Positions 43,287 through 53,228 of a DNA stretch of 64,000 nt are shown piece by piece. The DNA is from Roseibium porphyridii (lineage in GTDB: Bacteria; Pseudomonadota; Alphaproteobacteria; Rhizobiales; Stappiaceae): NCBI RefSeq assembly GCF_026191725.2, contig NZ_CP120863.1:1158001-1222000 (forward strand), in the 5' to 3' direction. The notes below the pieces were generated by a model that searched no databases, was not told the DNA's origin, and saw nothing but the letters and a program-made list of their open reading frames with translations. The translations under genes and the position numbers were made by a program. Position 1 is the stretch's first letter. Each line of letters starts with the position of its first letter.

Positions 43287-44654
43287 ATGAAATTTCGTTT
43301 GATGGCCTGCACTGCAGGTATCGCGCTCAGCCTTGCTTTCGGCGCCGGAGCGGCGTCTGCGGCTGACTTGAAGTTCCCGGTGGGCGAAGGTCCTTTCAAC
43401 TGGGACAGCTATAACAAATGGGCGGAAAGCGCTCCTGATCTCAAGGGCCAGACCGTAACAATCGCCGGTCCGTGGTTGCAGCCGGAAGATGGCTATTTCC
43501 GCAGCGTGCTTGCCTATTTCGCCGAAGCAACCGGCGCTGAAGTCATCTACACAGGTTCAGATTCCTTCGAGCAGCAGATCGTGATCGATGCCGAGGCGGG
43601 CGCTGCGCCGAATATCGCCGTTTTCCCGCAGCCTGGTCTTGCCTCTGACATGGCGGCCCGTGGATTGTTGACGCCGCTGCCGGAAGGCATGGGTGGCTGG
43701 GTTGCAGACAATTACGGCGCTGGTGACAGCTGGGTGAACCTTGGCACCTATCAGGACAAGGATGGTGCTGATCAACTCTATGGTTTCTTCTACAACGTCA
43801 ACGTAAAGAGCCTTGTCTGGTACGTTCCGGAAAACTTTGAGGATGCAGGTTATGAAGTGCCTGAATCCATGGAAGACCTAAAAGCGCTAACAGAGCAGAT
43901 CGTTGCAGATGGTGAAACACCCTGGTGCATCGGGTTGGGATCTGGCGCAGCCACGGGTTGGCCTGCAACCGACTGGGTGGAAGACATGATGTTGCGGACA
44001 CAGTCCGCTGATGTCTATGACCAGTGGACCAAGAACGAAATCCCGTTTGATGACGAGCGCGTCGTCGCCGCTATCGAAGAGTTTGGTTGGTTCGCACGCG
44101 ACGATGCCAAGGTTGCCGGTGGTGCGAACGCAGTTGCGTCTACCGATTTCCGGGACAGCCCGAAGGGTCTATTCTCCTCGCCTCCGCAGTGCTACCTGCA
44201 CCGCCAGGCGTCATTCGTGCCTGCCTTCTTCCCCGATGGTGTTGAATTCGGGTCCGATGTCGATTTCTTCTATTTCCCGGCCTACGCCGAGAAAGACCTC
44301 GGAAATCCGGTTCTGGGTGGCGGCACTTTGATGGCGATCACCAACCCGTCCGATGCCACGAACGAACTGATGAAGTTCTTCCAGCTTCCGCTGGCACATG
44401 AAGTGATGATGGCCCAGACTGGCTTCCTGACCCCGCACAAGGGCGTCAACCTGGAAGCTTATCTCAATGACACGCTTCGCGGTCAGGGTGAAATCCTCAT
44501 CAACGCCACAACCTTCCGCTTCGACGGATCTGACCTGATGCCTGGTGGTGTTGGTGCGGGTACGTTCTGGACCGGCATGGTCGACTACACCGGCGGCAAA
44601 GACGCCAAGGAAGTGGCGAGCGAAATCCAGAAAAGCTGGGACGCTCTCAAGTAA
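43287..44654 (+). CDS. aglE: Alpha-glucoside-type ABC sugar-binding protein (AglE-like)
   Basis: A 455-residue periplasmic binding protein of the MalE/UgpB class. The signal peptide (MKFRLMACTAGIALSLAFGA) ends near ASA-AD. Segments such as VTIAGPWLQPEDGYFRSVLA, WCIGLGSGAATGWPATDWVED and FPAYAEKDLGNPVLGGGTL match AglE-type proteins of rhizobia. The operon partners support alpha-glucosides (sucrose, maltose, trehalose) as substrates. Followed by a terminator-like hairpin before the permease. Confidence 0.87.
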   Translation: MKFRLMACTAGIALSLAFGAGAASAADLKFPVGEGPFNWDSYNKWAESAPDLKGQTVTIAGPWLQPEDGYFRSVLAYFAEATGAEVIYTGSDSFEQQIVIDAEAGAAPNIAVFPQPGLASDMAARGLLTPLPEGMGGWVADNYGAGDSWVNLGTYQDKDGADQLYGFFYNVNVKSLVWYVPENFEDAGYEVPESMEDLKALTEQIVADGETPWCIGLGSGAATGWPATDWVEDMMLRTQSADVYDQWTKNEIPFDDERVVAAIEEFGWFARDDAKVAGGANAVASTDFRDSPKGLFSSPPQCYLHRQASFVPAFFPDGVEFGSDVDFFYFPAYAEKDLGNPVLGGGTLMAITNPSDATNELMKFFQLPLAHEVMMAQTGFLTPHKGVNLEAYLNDTLRGQGEILINATTFRFDGSDLMPGGVGAGTFWTGMVDYTGGKDAKEVASEIQKSWDALK

Positions 44655-44665
44655 GCTCCTCCAAT

Positions 44666-44696
44666 GGCCGGCCCACTCGTGGGGCCGGCCTTTTTT
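44666..44696 (+). terminator. Intra-operon terminator between aglE and aglF
   Basis: GGCCGGCC (44666-44673) pairs with GGCCGGCC (44683-44690), with extra pairs possible inside, followed by six T. It should end a share of transcripts after the binding-protein gene. Confidence 0.85.
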
Positions 44697-44795
44697 ATCC
44701 GATCAGCGGCAATAGCCGCGATCCGAAGTTTCCTTGCGACTGGATGCCCCCGGCAAACCGGGCGTATCCCCATAATCAAATGGGAGGGAACGGCC

Positions 44796-46037
44796 GTGCT
44801 GACGGAAAATCCAGCAGTATTGGGCCTGCTAACCATCGTCATTGGCGTTGGTGGGTGCCTGGGATATTTCTATTTTTCAAATCTGATCCTCGACAAGTTG
44901 ATCTTTCCTGCTTCAGGACCAAAAGCAGGATCCAACATCAACAGGGCAAACATGGTTCGACCATGGCTGTTTCTGTTCCCGGCGATCTTCGCGTTGACGC
45001 TCTATCTGGCCTATCCGGTCTTTGAGACGCTGCGACTGTCGCTGACGGACAGGGATCAGGGCGGTGCCTTTGTAGGCCTTGCGAACTATCATCAAATGAT
45101 GGCGGAGCCGAAATTCTGGGAAGCTGTCCAGAACAACTTGCTCTGGCTGATTGTCGTTCCCGCGGCGTCAACGGCATTCGGATTGCTGGTTGCGCAGCTG
45201 ACCGACCGGATCAAATGGGGCAACCTGGCGAAGTCCTTGATCTTCATGCCGATGGCGATCTCCTTTGTCGGTGCTTCGGTGATCTTCAAACTGATTTACG
45301 ATACGCGCCCAGCCGATCAGAACCAGATCGGCGTCCTGAATGCTGTCTGGCTGAGGTTTGACGGTGGGATCGGATCCGTTCTGTTTCTTCAAGTTCTGCC
45401 GAGCCTCGTGCTGTTGGCTTTTGCAGGTATCGTCGCTTATGTCGCCTGGATCTTTGCGCGCGGGATCGTTGCAAAGGGAGAAGACAAATCGGTCTGGCTG
45501 TTGCCACTGCGCCTTTTTGTTGCCGTTGCCGGGCTCTGGCTGATCTGGACGTCGCTGAGCTCGCTATTGGGTGTCTGGACAACCCAACTTCCTTACGGCG
45601 AACCTCAGACCTGGCTGACAATTCCACTCTGGAACAGCTTTCTTCTGATGGTGGTTCTGATCTGGATCCAGACGGGCTTTGCCATGGTGATCCTGTCCGC
45701 CGCGCTGCGTGGCATTCCAGAGGAAACGGTGGAAGCTGCCATCATCGACGGTGCCAACCCGTTCCAGATCTTCTTCAAGATCAAGGTGCCCCAGATCATG
45801 GGAACGATCGTTGTTGTGTGGACGACGATCACGCTGACGGTGCTCAAGGTCTTCGACATCGTGTTTGCCATGACCAATGGGCAGTGGGAGACGCAGGTGC
45901 TCGCCAACTACATGTATGACAAGCTCTTCCGGGCCAACGACTGGGGCGTTGGATCGGCAAGCGCGATCATCATCATGGTGCTGGTCACGCCGATCCTGGT
46001 TTGGAACGTCTACAACGCCCGCAAGGAGATGAAGTGA
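44796..46037 (+). CDS. aglF: Alpha-glucoside ABC permease (AglF-like)
   Basis: A 413-residue inner-membrane permease. N-terminal helix, then the MalF-type domain (RPWLFLFPAIFALTLYLAYP) and the EAA loop (EETVEAAIIDGANPFQIFFK). A middle insertion (about 175-240) with two extra helices is characteristic of AglF. GTG at 44796 has GGGAGGG seven bases upstream; starting at 44664 would begin inside the hairpin. Its stop overlaps the aglG start by one base. Confidence 0.88.
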   Translation: MLTENPAVLGLLTIVIGVGGCLGYFYFSNLILDKLIFPASGPKAGSNINRANMVRPWLFLFPAIFALTLYLAYPVFETLRLSLTDRDQGGAFVGLANYHQMMAEPKFWEAVQNNLLWLIVVPAASTAFGLLVAQLTDRIKWGNLAKSLIFMPMAISFVGASVIFKLIYDTRPADQNQIGVLNAVWLRFDGGIGSVLFLQVLPSLVLLAFAGIVAYVAWIFARGIVAKGEDKSVWLLPLRLFVAVAGLWLIWTSLSSLLGVWTTQLPYGEPQTWLTIPLWNSFLLMVVLIWIQTGFAMVILSAALRGIPEETVEAAIIDGANPFQIFFKIKVPQIMGTIVVVWTTITLTVLKVFDIVFAMTNGQWETQVLANYMYDKLFRANDWGVGSASAIIIMVLVTPILVWNVYNARKEMK

Positions 46038-47185
46038 TGGCCAGTATTGCTGGAAAAAAATCCGGCCTGACATGGGCCGTGCAGATTTCCGTCGCCTTTC
46101 TCGTGTTGCTCTGGCTGTTTCCGACAGTCGGGCTGTTCGTGTCGTCCTTCCGGACGGCCGACCAGATCTCGAGTTCAGGCTGGTGGGCAGCGCTCTTCCC
46201 TGCCGAACAGAACGAAGTCTACCGTGCGTCAGACCCTGACGACACGCGTGTGGCCGATGGCGACATTTTTGTCGTGACCGGAAACATTTTCGACGGTGAG
46301 CCGCGTGAAATCAGGTCCTGGGGCGTGTCGTCACGCAATGTGTCGGCCTATCAGCCCGGTGAAACCGCTGAGATGAAGGATGGCGAGACTGTCACGCTTG
46401 AAGCCGACGGCAGTTACGCCTGGCGGGGCAATGACAAGCAATTGTCCGGCCGCGGTCAGCGCATTTTCATCACCGCAACAGTGCCGCCGGAATTCACAAC
46501 CGAGAACTATGAAACCATTTTGTTGTCCGGCTCCGGGCAGGACAACATGGCCAAGGCGTTCTTCAACACCCTGACTGTAACCATTCCGGCAACGATCATC
46601 CCGATTGTTGTGGCCGCCTTTGCTGCCTATGCACTGGCCTGGATGGAGTTTCCCGGACGGGCATTGCTGATTGCAGCTGTTGTCGGCTTTCTCGTCGTCC
46701 CGTTGCAGCTGGCACTTATTCCGCTGCTTCGGCTGCACCTGGAAATCGGTATAGGGAAGGGTTATCTCGGCGTCTGGCTCGCCCATACGGCGTTTGGAAT
46801 GCCGCTCGCGGTTTATCTGCTTCGAAACTACATGGTCGGATTGCCGCGAGATATCATCGAAAACGCCAAGGTCGACGGCGCAACGGATTTTCAGATCTTC
46901 ACCAAGATCATTCTTCCGCTCAGCTTTCCGGCCCTGGCTTCTTTCGCGATCTTCCAGTTCCTGTGGACCTGGAACGATCTTCTCGTCGCCAAAGTGTTCC
47001 TGATCGACTCGACCGGTTCGACAACCGTGATGACCAACCAGATCGTGGAACTTCTCGGTACCCGTGGTGGTAACTGGGAAATTCTGGCAACCGCGGCATT
47101 CGTATCCATCGCCGTGCCGCTCATCGTGTTCTTCGCGATGCAGCGCTATCTCGTGCGGGGATTGCTCGCCGGATCGGTCAAGTAA
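46037..47185 (+). CDS. aglG: Alpha-glucoside ABC permease (AglG-like)
   Basis: A 382-residue MalG-class permease with the large periplasmic insert after the first helix (about 45-150) seen in AglG. The domain ends with YLVRGLLAGSVK, the usual MalG tail, and has the EAA loop DIIENAKVDGATDFQIFTKIILP. AAGGAG lies eight bases before the ATG at 46037, which overlaps the aglF stop codon. Confidence 0.88.
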   Translation: MASIAGKKSGLTWAVQISVAFLVLLWLFPTVGLFVSSFRTADQISSSGWWAALFPAEQNEVYRASDPDDTRVADGDIFVVTGNIFDGEPREIRSWGVSSRNVSAYQPGETAEMKDGETVTLEADGSYAWRGNDKQLSGRGQRIFITATVPPEFTTENYETILLSGSGQDNMAKAFFNTLTVTIPATIIPIVVAAFAAYALAWMEFPGRALLIAAVVGFLVVPLQLALIPLLRLHLEIGIGKGYLGVWLAHTAFGMPLAVYLLRNYMVGLPRDIIENAKVDGATDFQIFTKIILPLSFPALASFAIFQFLWTWNDLLVAKVFLIDSTGSTTVMTNQIVELLGTRGGNWEILATAAFVSIAVPLIVFFAMQRYLVRGLLAGSVK

Positions 47186-47218
47186 CATGAACATTTTCAA
47201 TAATCGGGAGGAGCCGGC

Positions 47219-48310
47219 ATGACTTCGTTGTCCCTGAAAGACGTCAGCAAGTCTTATGGCACCGTGGAAGTTCTCCGGAATATCAACCTGGAGATCGAAC
47301 AGGGCGAGTTGATCGTATTTGTCGGGCCGTCAGGCTGCGGGAAATCCACTTTGCTGCGCATGATTGCAGGCCTTGAACGCATCACCGGTGGAACGTTGGA
47401 AATTGACGACATGGTCGTCAACGATGTGCCGCCGGCTCAGCGTGGAATTGCAATGGTGTTCCAGTCTTATGCGCTTTATCCGCATATGACGGTCTACGAC
47501 AACATGGCCTTTGCTCTTAAGCTGGCCGGCAAGTCAAAAGACGAAATAGACACCGCCGTGCGCGCCGCCGCAGACAGATTGCAGCTGACGCAATATCTGG
47601 ACAGATTGCCCAAGGCCCTGTCGGGCGGGCAGCGGCAAAGGGTTGCTATTGGCCGGTCGATCGTGCGTGACCCGAAGGTGTTTCTCTTCGATGAACCGCT
47701 TTCAAACCTCGATGCGGCGCTGCGCGTTGCAACGCGGATTGAAATTGCCCAGCTCAAGGAGAGCATGCCCGACAGCACGATGATCTACGTGACCCATGAC
47801 CAGGTTGAAGCCATGACGCTGGCCAGCCGGATCGTGGTCCTTCACGGCGGTGACGTTGAGCAGTTCGGAGCACCTCTGGATCTCTATGAACGGCCTGCAA
47901 ACACTTTCGTGGCGCAGTTCATCGGCTCACCGGCCATGAACCTTGTCGAGGCGACGGTGAAAGTCGCCGGTGGCCAGACCTCGGTGGTGATGTCGGATGG
48001 CGGCCATGCCGATGTGCCGATTGCATCGACGGATGCGGATGTCGGTAAGACCGTCAAACTCGGTGTGCGGCCGGAAGATCTGGTGCTCACGGAAAGTGAC
48101 GACTATCTGGTCACGGCTGAAGTCGAAATCGTTGAAGCGCTTGGTGAAACGACAGTGCTTTACTTCAAGGCGCAGAACGGGAATCCGGGTCTTATTGCAA
48201 AGCTCCCGGGTATTCACGAGATCAAGCGTGGCACCAAGGTTCGTCTGACGGCAGCCGAAGAAAAGCTGCACCTGTTCGATGCCGACGGAAAGTCCTTCCT
48301 TTACAGGTAA
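47219..48310 (+). CDS. aglK: Alpha-glucoside ABC ATPase (AglK/MalK-like)
   Basis: A 363-residue ATPase with Walker A GPSGCGKSTLLRM, Q-loop MVFQSYALYPHM, signature LSGGQRQRVAIG, Walker B FLFDEPLSNLDA and switch THDQVEAMTLAS. The C-terminal 120 residues are the regulatory TOBE domain of the MalK class, which can serve several sugar permeases. Strong GGGAGGAG upstream of ATG 47219. Last gene of the agl set; the alpha-glucosidase gene (aglA) common in rhizobial clusters is not here. Confidence 0.9.
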   Translation: MTSLSLKDVSKSYGTVEVLRNINLEIEQGELIVFVGPSGCGKSTLLRMIAGLERITGGTLEIDDMVVNDVPPAQRGIAMVFQSYALYPHMTVYDNMAFALKLAGKSKDEIDTAVRAAADRLQLTQYLDRLPKALSGGQRQRVAIGRSIVRDPKVFLFDEPLSNLDAALRVATRIEIAQLKESMPDSTMIYVTHDQVEAMTLASRIVVLHGGDVEQFGAPLDLYERPANTFVAQFIGSPAMNLVEATVKVAGGQTSVVMSDGGHADVPIASTDADVGKTVKLGVRPEDLVLTESDDYLVTAEVEIVEALGETTVLYFKAQNGNPGLIAKLPGIHEIKRGTKVRLTAAEEKLHLFDADGKSFLYR

Positions 48311-48558
48311 TCGACTGGCTGCGGCTGTATCCGCCTTTTGCTAACTTGCACCGTCCCTTCCCAATCGGGGAGGGGCGTTGCGTTTCAGCCCCGCCAAAGT
48401 GGGATCTTTGAATTTTCATAGTGTTTCCCTGGCTCCGGGGAGCCACAGCTTCATCCCATTCAGTCGCTCCTTTTGGACGGATCCGAACCTTGAGACTTCG
48501 TCGTGTGCAGTCTTGGTTTGTCATCTGGCGTGATGACGCGCTAAAACTGTCATATCAT

Positions 48559-48592
48559 GTTCATATGAGCGTCTAATAAGGTTCATATGAAC
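48559..48592. promoter_or_regulatory. Repeated GTTCATATGA elements, candidate DeoR operator
   Basis: GTTCATATGA occurs at 48559-48568 and 48581-48590, 22 bases apart, so on the same face of the helix. The second is part of the perfect palindrome GTTCATATGAAC (48581-48592). They lie 110-145 bases before the DeoR start. Confidence 0.5.
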
Positions 48593-48703
48593 ATGATTTA
48601 TCTGGCTTCGAAGCTTTGGTTTTTCGAACCAGCAACAAGCTCTTTCAGAAGGGTTTTCCGGCACGTGCCGGAAAGAGCGATACGGCGTCGGGTTAAAAAG
48701 CAT

Positions 48704-49489
48704 ATGCTTGGGCAAGTAGATATTTCAAAACGTCAGGCTGAAATTTCAGATCTCGTTCAAAAGGCAGGTTTTGCATCTGTCGAAGAACTCGCCGATCGTT
48801 TTGAAGTTACCACACAGACAATCAGACGGGATGTGAACCGCCTGTGTGAGCTGGGCATACTCAGACGAACGCATGGCGGCGTTGAGCCTCCGGCACCAGC
48901 TTCCAACATTCACTATTCGACTCGGCAGATCCTGAATCTTCCGGAAAAGCAGCGGATCGCAAATCTCGTTGCCAGCAAGATCGAAAACAATACTTCTCTC
49001 GCATTTTCAATCGGCACGACGCCCGAAATTGTCATGCAGGCCCTGACAGCAAACGAAAAACTGGCGATTTTCACGAACAATCTGAATGTTGCCTTTTCGG
49101 CGTCGATCAACCCGTCTTTTCAAGTGACGATTGCAGGTGGGCGTCTACGGCATGGCGACCGAGATGTGCTCGGATCTGCTGCACAGGCTTTCTTTTCCAA
49201 CTACAAGGTTGATGTCGGGATTTTTGGTGTCGCCGGCGTTGACGAAGATGGCACGCTTCTCGATTTTCACGAAGACGAGGTGGCCGCGCGTCAGTCAATC
49301 CTCGCCAACTGCCGCAAATCCTATCTGGTGCTTGATCACAGCAAGTTTGGGCGCAGCGCTCATGTGCGCGGTGGAGTCTTGAGCGACGTCGATGCCATAT
49401 TCACCGATCGTCCCGTTCCGCCTGCAATTCTCTCAGGTCTTAAGGGGACACAAACGCGGGTGTATGTGGCTGGCACGCCCCGTATCTGA
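48704..49489 (+). CDS. DeoR/GlpR-family transcriptional regulator
   Basis: A 261-residue DeoR-type repressor of sugar metabolism. The N-terminal winged helix (VEELADRFEVTTQTIRRDVN, about 26-45) has the DeoR signature LRRTHGG just after it. The C-terminal sensor domain binds phosphorylated sugars in this family (IGTTPEIVMQAL, VDVGIFGVAGVDEDG). ATG at 48704 is preferred: the longer frame would begin within the palindromic operator at 48587. Likely regulator of the kinase gene that follows. Confidence 0.82.
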   Translation: MLGQVDISKRQAEISDLVQKAGFASVEELADRFEVTTQTIRRDVNRLCELGILRRTHGGVEPPAPASNIHYSTRQILNLPEKQRIANLVASKIENNTSLAFSIGTTPEIVMQALTANEKLAIFTNNLNVAFSASINPSFQVTIAGGRLRHGDRDVLGSAAQAFFSNYKVDVGIFGVAGVDEDGTLLDFHEDEVAARQSILANCRKSYLVLDHSKFGRSAHVRGGVLSDVDAIFTDRPVPPAILSGLKGTQTRVYVAGTPRI

Positions 49490-49825
49490 TTGTCTGTCCG
49501 ACGAAAAATCGCGGCAACAGGCAAGGTTTCTGCTGTCTTGCAAACAGTGTGAAAACCTTGACATCTTCAGGACTGTGAGATGTCAGATTTTGGTATTTTT
49601 GCGTTCATCCAATTTGCATTGTCCAACCTGCTGAGAGTTGCGTTTCTCCCCACAAATTGAAGCGGGGAGTTGCAATCGCGCGAAAAGTTTCCGAAAAGAA
49701 AAGGCAAGCGAATCCCCCTTCCAAAAGTAGAATTGGAGTATGGGGGCGTTTGTGGTAAAGATTTTAAATCGATTAAAATGACAGAAATCCGGGAAAACCT
49801 GGATTCAGTTTGTGAGGAAATGCTC
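49490..49825. other. Intergenic region between DeoR and kinase genes
   Basis: About 335 bases. The kinase frame is open back to 49670, but the extra N-terminus is Lys/Arg-rich and lacks family likeness. No clear terminator or operator was found. Confidence 0.45.
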
Positions 49826-50734
49826 GTGTCAAAATCGTTTCTTGCCGTTGGCGAATGCATGGTTGAAATGGCGCCGACAGCAGAGGGAACCTATTCGATG
49901 GGGTTCGCTGGAGACACATTGAACACGGCCTGGTATGCCCGACGCGCATTGCCTGATAGTTGGACCGTCAGCTACCTGACGGGCGTTGGCCGCGATCAGA
50001 TTTCAGATCAGATGTTGGAGTTTTTGAAGAGTTCCAACATCAATACCGACCAAATCCGAAAGTTGGATGATCGAACGGTTGGTCTCTACATGATCCAGCT
50101 GAAAGACGGCGAGCGGAGTTTTGCCTATTGGCGTTCGCAATCAGCGGCCCGATGCTTGGCCAGCGATCCTGAGCATCTGGCACGAGCCTTTGGAAATGCC
50201 GGTTTGATCTACTTCAGCGGCATCACGCTCGCTATTCTTTCCGCAAAGGATCGTTCCGCGTTTATGGATGCCTTGAAGTCGGCCCGTGTCAGCGGTTCCA
50301 AAGTGGCTTTTGATCCGAACCTTCGGCCGCGGCTATGGGAAAACCTTGAAACCATGCGGTCGGTCGTGACCGAGGCCGCGGGTCATTGTGATTTTGTGAT
50401 GCCGTCTTTCGAGGACGAGCTGGAACACTTTGGTGATGCAACCCCTAAAGACAGCGCTGAAAGATATCTTGCAGCCGGAGCTGATATGGTGGTGGTCAAA
50501 AACGGCCCTGAAGACGTTGTCTGTGCGCGCCGCGGTGAGCATCAAAGTTATACGCCGCAACCCGTCGGCAGCATTGTGGATACGACGGCTGCCGGAGACA
50601 GCTTCAACGCAGCCTTTCTTGCTGACTACCTGATTTCGCAAGATGTTGCTTCAAGCGTCGAGGCCGGGGCAAAACTGGCCGCGACGGTGATTCAGCACAG
50701 AGGTGCGCTGGTGAAAATTCTTGAGCCGGCTTAG
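49826..50734 (+). CDS. kdgK: PfkB-family sugar kinase, 2-keto-3-deoxygluconate kinase-like
   Basis: A 302-residue ribokinase-like kinase. The end motif DTTAAGDSFNAAFLADYL with the catalytic Asp (DTTAAGDSF) and the N-terminal GECMVEMAPTAEGTYSMGFAGD matching KdgK are present; YWRSQSAARCL is typical of KDG kinases. It phosphorylates 2-keto-3-deoxygluconate in sugar-acid breakdown. GTG at 49826 sits eight bases after GAGG; an ATG at 49820 is too close to it. It is preceded by the DeoR gene on the same strand. Confidence 0.78.
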   Translation: MSKSFLAVGECMVEMAPTAEGTYSMGFAGDTLNTAWYARRALPDSWTVSYLTGVGRDQISDQMLEFLKSSNINTDQIRKLDDRTVGLYMIQLKDGERSFAYWRSQSAARCLASDPEHLARAFGNAGLIYFSGITLAILSAKDRSAFMDALKSARVSGSKVAFDPNLRPRLWENLETMRSVVTEAAGHCDFVMPSFEDELEHFGDATPKDSAERYLAAGADMVVVKNGPEDVVCARRGEHQSYTPQPVGSIVDTTAAGDSFNAAFLADYLISQDVASSVEAGAKLAATVIQHRGALVKILEPA

Positions 50735-50940
50735 GAGCGGCGCTTGGCCACTCTTTACCCTAACTGTCAGATTTTAAAAGCGTCTCACCTAGTTTGCGAC
50801 TTTTGTATATTGTAAATTCTTGCAATATCTAATTATTACCTAAAGGCGAAAACGTTAAGTCTATATTTTATTATTAACCTTACCTTTGCCGGGAATTTCG
50901 GGCTGATGAAACCAAAAATACCGCTAAGGAAGGGACGAAA

Positions 50941-53121
50941 ATGGCTTTCCGTCTCGCAAGAAAAATACCCGCAATGGTCGTTGGGGCTGCCGCAATTGTT
51001 GGCGTCGGCATCGGCTTGGCCAGCTATTTCACGTCTGTGGCCAGTATCGATGAATTGACCAAGCAAAGGCTTTTGGCGGCAGCTGAAACCGGTTCAGCGG
51101 AAATCCGCGCCTACCTGGAAACGATTGAGCATCAACTTGTTTTGATAGCCGAGAACCCTGGAACGGTCACCGCAGTCCACGAGTTTTCAGCTGCGTGGCA
51201 GGAAATGTCCGAGGAAGGGGTAAATCTGGAGACCGCGCTTCAGGATGCCTATATCTCGAACAATCCGCACCCGACTGGGGAGAAAGATAAGCTTTACGCC
51301 GCAGAAACTGGCACAGCTTATGATGACGTCCACGGCAAATACCATCCTTGGTTCCACAAGCTTCAGCAGGATGAAGGCTATTATGACGTCTTCCTGTTCG
51401 ATACCGACGGCAACCTTGTCTATTCCGTATTCAAGGAATTGGACTACGCGACCAATTTCAAGGCAGATGGTGGCAAGTGGGCCGGATCTGACCTCGGCGA
51501 AGTGTTCCGAAAGGCTATGACGATTACTGCGCACAGCGATGTGGCGTTTGAAGATTTCGCACCCTATGGCCCAAGTTATGATGCACCCGCGAGTTTCATG
51601 GCACACCCTGTAGTTGACAGCGACAACAACACTGTAGGCGTATTGGCGTTTCAGATGCCCGTTGACAAGATCAATGAGCTGATGCGTCACAATCTTGGAC
51701 TGGGCACCACGGGTGAACTTGTGTTGATCGGCGAAGACGGGTTGATGCGGAACGACACCACTTACACCCCAGATGTCAACGATATCTTGACCACCAAGAT
51801 CGAAGGCGCGGTGATTGACGAGGCAAGGGCCAATGGTGAAGCCTTCGGTTACGCCGAACTGCACCGCGGTGAATTGATGGATGTCGAGGCCATCACGTTC
51901 GACTATCAGAACAACGAATTTCTTCTCCTGGCCTTGCAGTCCTACGAAGAAGCATCTTTGCCGATCGTCGCTTTGCGCAATCGTATGCTTATGGCTGGTC
52001 TGGCTCTGCTTGCTATTGCTGCCGTCGCGGGTCTGTTTGCCGCTCGTACGATTACGTCTCCAATCAACCGGTTGGTGAACGCGATGAGTGCCCTCGCAGC
52101 TGGTGACCTGAGTGTCGAGATCGAAAGTGCGGATCGCACAGATGAGATCGGAGATATGAGCCGCGCAGTTACTGTCTTCAAGGACAATGCCATCCAGAGG
52201 CAGGAACTTGAAGCCAATGCTCGCGGAGAACGAGATCGCGAACAAGAACGTCAGGAGTATCTTGAAACGCTCATCTCTGAGTTCCAGGGAACCATGTCGG
52301 AGCGGTTGGCCACGGTATCCGATCAAATGGGATTGATGCGTGGAGCAGCAGCGACACTTGATGAACTTGCCACAAATGCCAGGTCGGAATCCGATGTTGC
52401 CGGCAATGCCTCAAAAAGTGCTTCTGAAAGTGTTGCCACCGTTGCGGCCGCGACCGAGGAAATGACGGCGACGGTTCAGGAAATCGCCAATCAGACCGAA
52501 ACCACGTCTCGGATCGTACAGGAAACTGTGGAAGCTGCTGAAGCGACCAACAAGGATGTGCAGACCCTGTCCGATTCTGCTGAACACATCGGCAGTGTTG
52601 TCAATCTGATCCGGGATATTGCCGAACAGACCAATCTGCTTGCTCTTAACGCAACCATCGAGGCGGCGCGCGCCGGTGAAGCTGGACGCGGGTTTGCTGT
52701 TGTTGCTTCGGAAGTCAAGGACCTGGCGGAACAGACATCGAAGGCGACGGACGAAATCTCCGGTCGCATTACCGGTATTCAGGGCTCGGTCAAAGATGCA
52801 GCAGGTGCCATCGGACACATTGCTGAGAAGGTTGATGAGATCAGAAGTCTAACCAGCTCTGTGGCCGGTGCCATCGAAGAACAGCGTGCAGCCAATCTGG
52901 AAATTGCCCGTTCGGCCAAGTCAGCCAGCGACAGTACGGGTGATGCCGTTACCAGCATGTCATCCGTATCGAATGTTGTGCTCCAGACTTCCGAGGAAGC
53001 GGTTTCCGTGAACTCGGCGTCTGATCTCGTCTCTGAGGCCAGCTCAAATCTGGCAGAAGAGGTCGAACGTTTCCTTGCCAGGGTTTCCGGTGACAGGGCC
53101 GAGGATCGAAGTGCGGCGTGA
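50941..53121 (+). CDS. Methyl-accepting chemotaxis protein with dCache-like sensor
   Basis: A 726-residue chemoreceptor: N-terminal helix (about 10-30), a large periplasmic Cache-type domain (about 35-340, containing [20 protein letters not shown]), second helix ([20 protein letters not shown]), HAMP, and a signalling domain with the conserved tip [20 protein letters not shown] and [19 protein letters not shown]. It signals to CheA. Ligand unknown. No CheR-binding pentapeptide is seen at the C-terminus. Confidence 0.9.
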   Translation: MAFRLARKIPAMVVGAAAIVGVGIGLASYFTSVASIDELTKQRLLAAAETGSAEIRAYLETIEHQLVLIAENPGTVTAVHEFSAAWQEMSEEGVNLETALQDAYISNNPHPTGEKDKLYAAETGTAYDDVHGKYHPWFHKLQQDEGYYDVFLFDTDGNLVYSVFKELDYATNFKADGGKWAGSDLGEVFRKAMTITAHSDVAFEDFAPYGPSYDAPASFMAHPVVDSDNNTVGVLAFQMPVDKINELMRHNLGLGTTGELVLIGEDGLMRNDTTYTPDVNDILTTKIEGAVIDEARANGEAFGYAELHRGELMDVEAITFDYQNNEFLLLALQSYEEASLPIVALRNRMLMAGLALLAIAAVAGLFAARTITSPINRLVNAMSALAAGDLSVEIESADRTDEIGDMSRAVTVFKDNAIQRQELEANARGERDREQERQEYLETLISEFQGTMSERLATVSDQMGLMRGAAATLDELATNARSESDVAGNASKSASESVATVAAATEEMTATVQEIANQTETTSRIVQETVEAAEATNKDVQTLSDSAEHIGSVVNLIRDIAEQTNLLALNATIEAARAGEAGRGFAVVASEVKDLAEQTSKATDEISGRITGIQGSVKDAAGAIGHIAEKVDEIRSLTSSVAGAIEEQRAANLEIARSAKSASDSTGDAVTSMSSVSNVVLQTSEEAVSVNSASDLVSEASSNLAEEVERFLARVSGDRAEDRSAA

Positions 53122-53150
53122 CGGCTGCACGACGATCGGAGTGAAAAATC

Positions 53151-53175
53151 AAGGGTGCCTCCGGGCACCCTTTTT
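53151..53175 (+). terminator. Rho-independent terminator of the chemoreceptor gene
   Basis: AAGGGTGCC (53151-53159) and GGCACCCTT (53164-53172) form a perfect 9-base stem with a TCCG loop, followed by a T run. Confidence 0.9.
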
Positions 53176-53228
53176 GGTTTTCCTGGAACGCGCCGGAAGT
53201 GTTGCCAGGACGTCTCGCTAAGGACGTC

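Noticed and set aside
48340..48390. A GC-rich inverted repeat after aglK
   Set aside because: CCCTTCCC and GGGGAGGG can pair, but no T run follows, so a terminator is not claimed.
51187..52326. A 379-codon minus-strand frame over the chemoreceptor
   Set aside because: Antisense to a well-formed chemoreceptor gene; no coding features.
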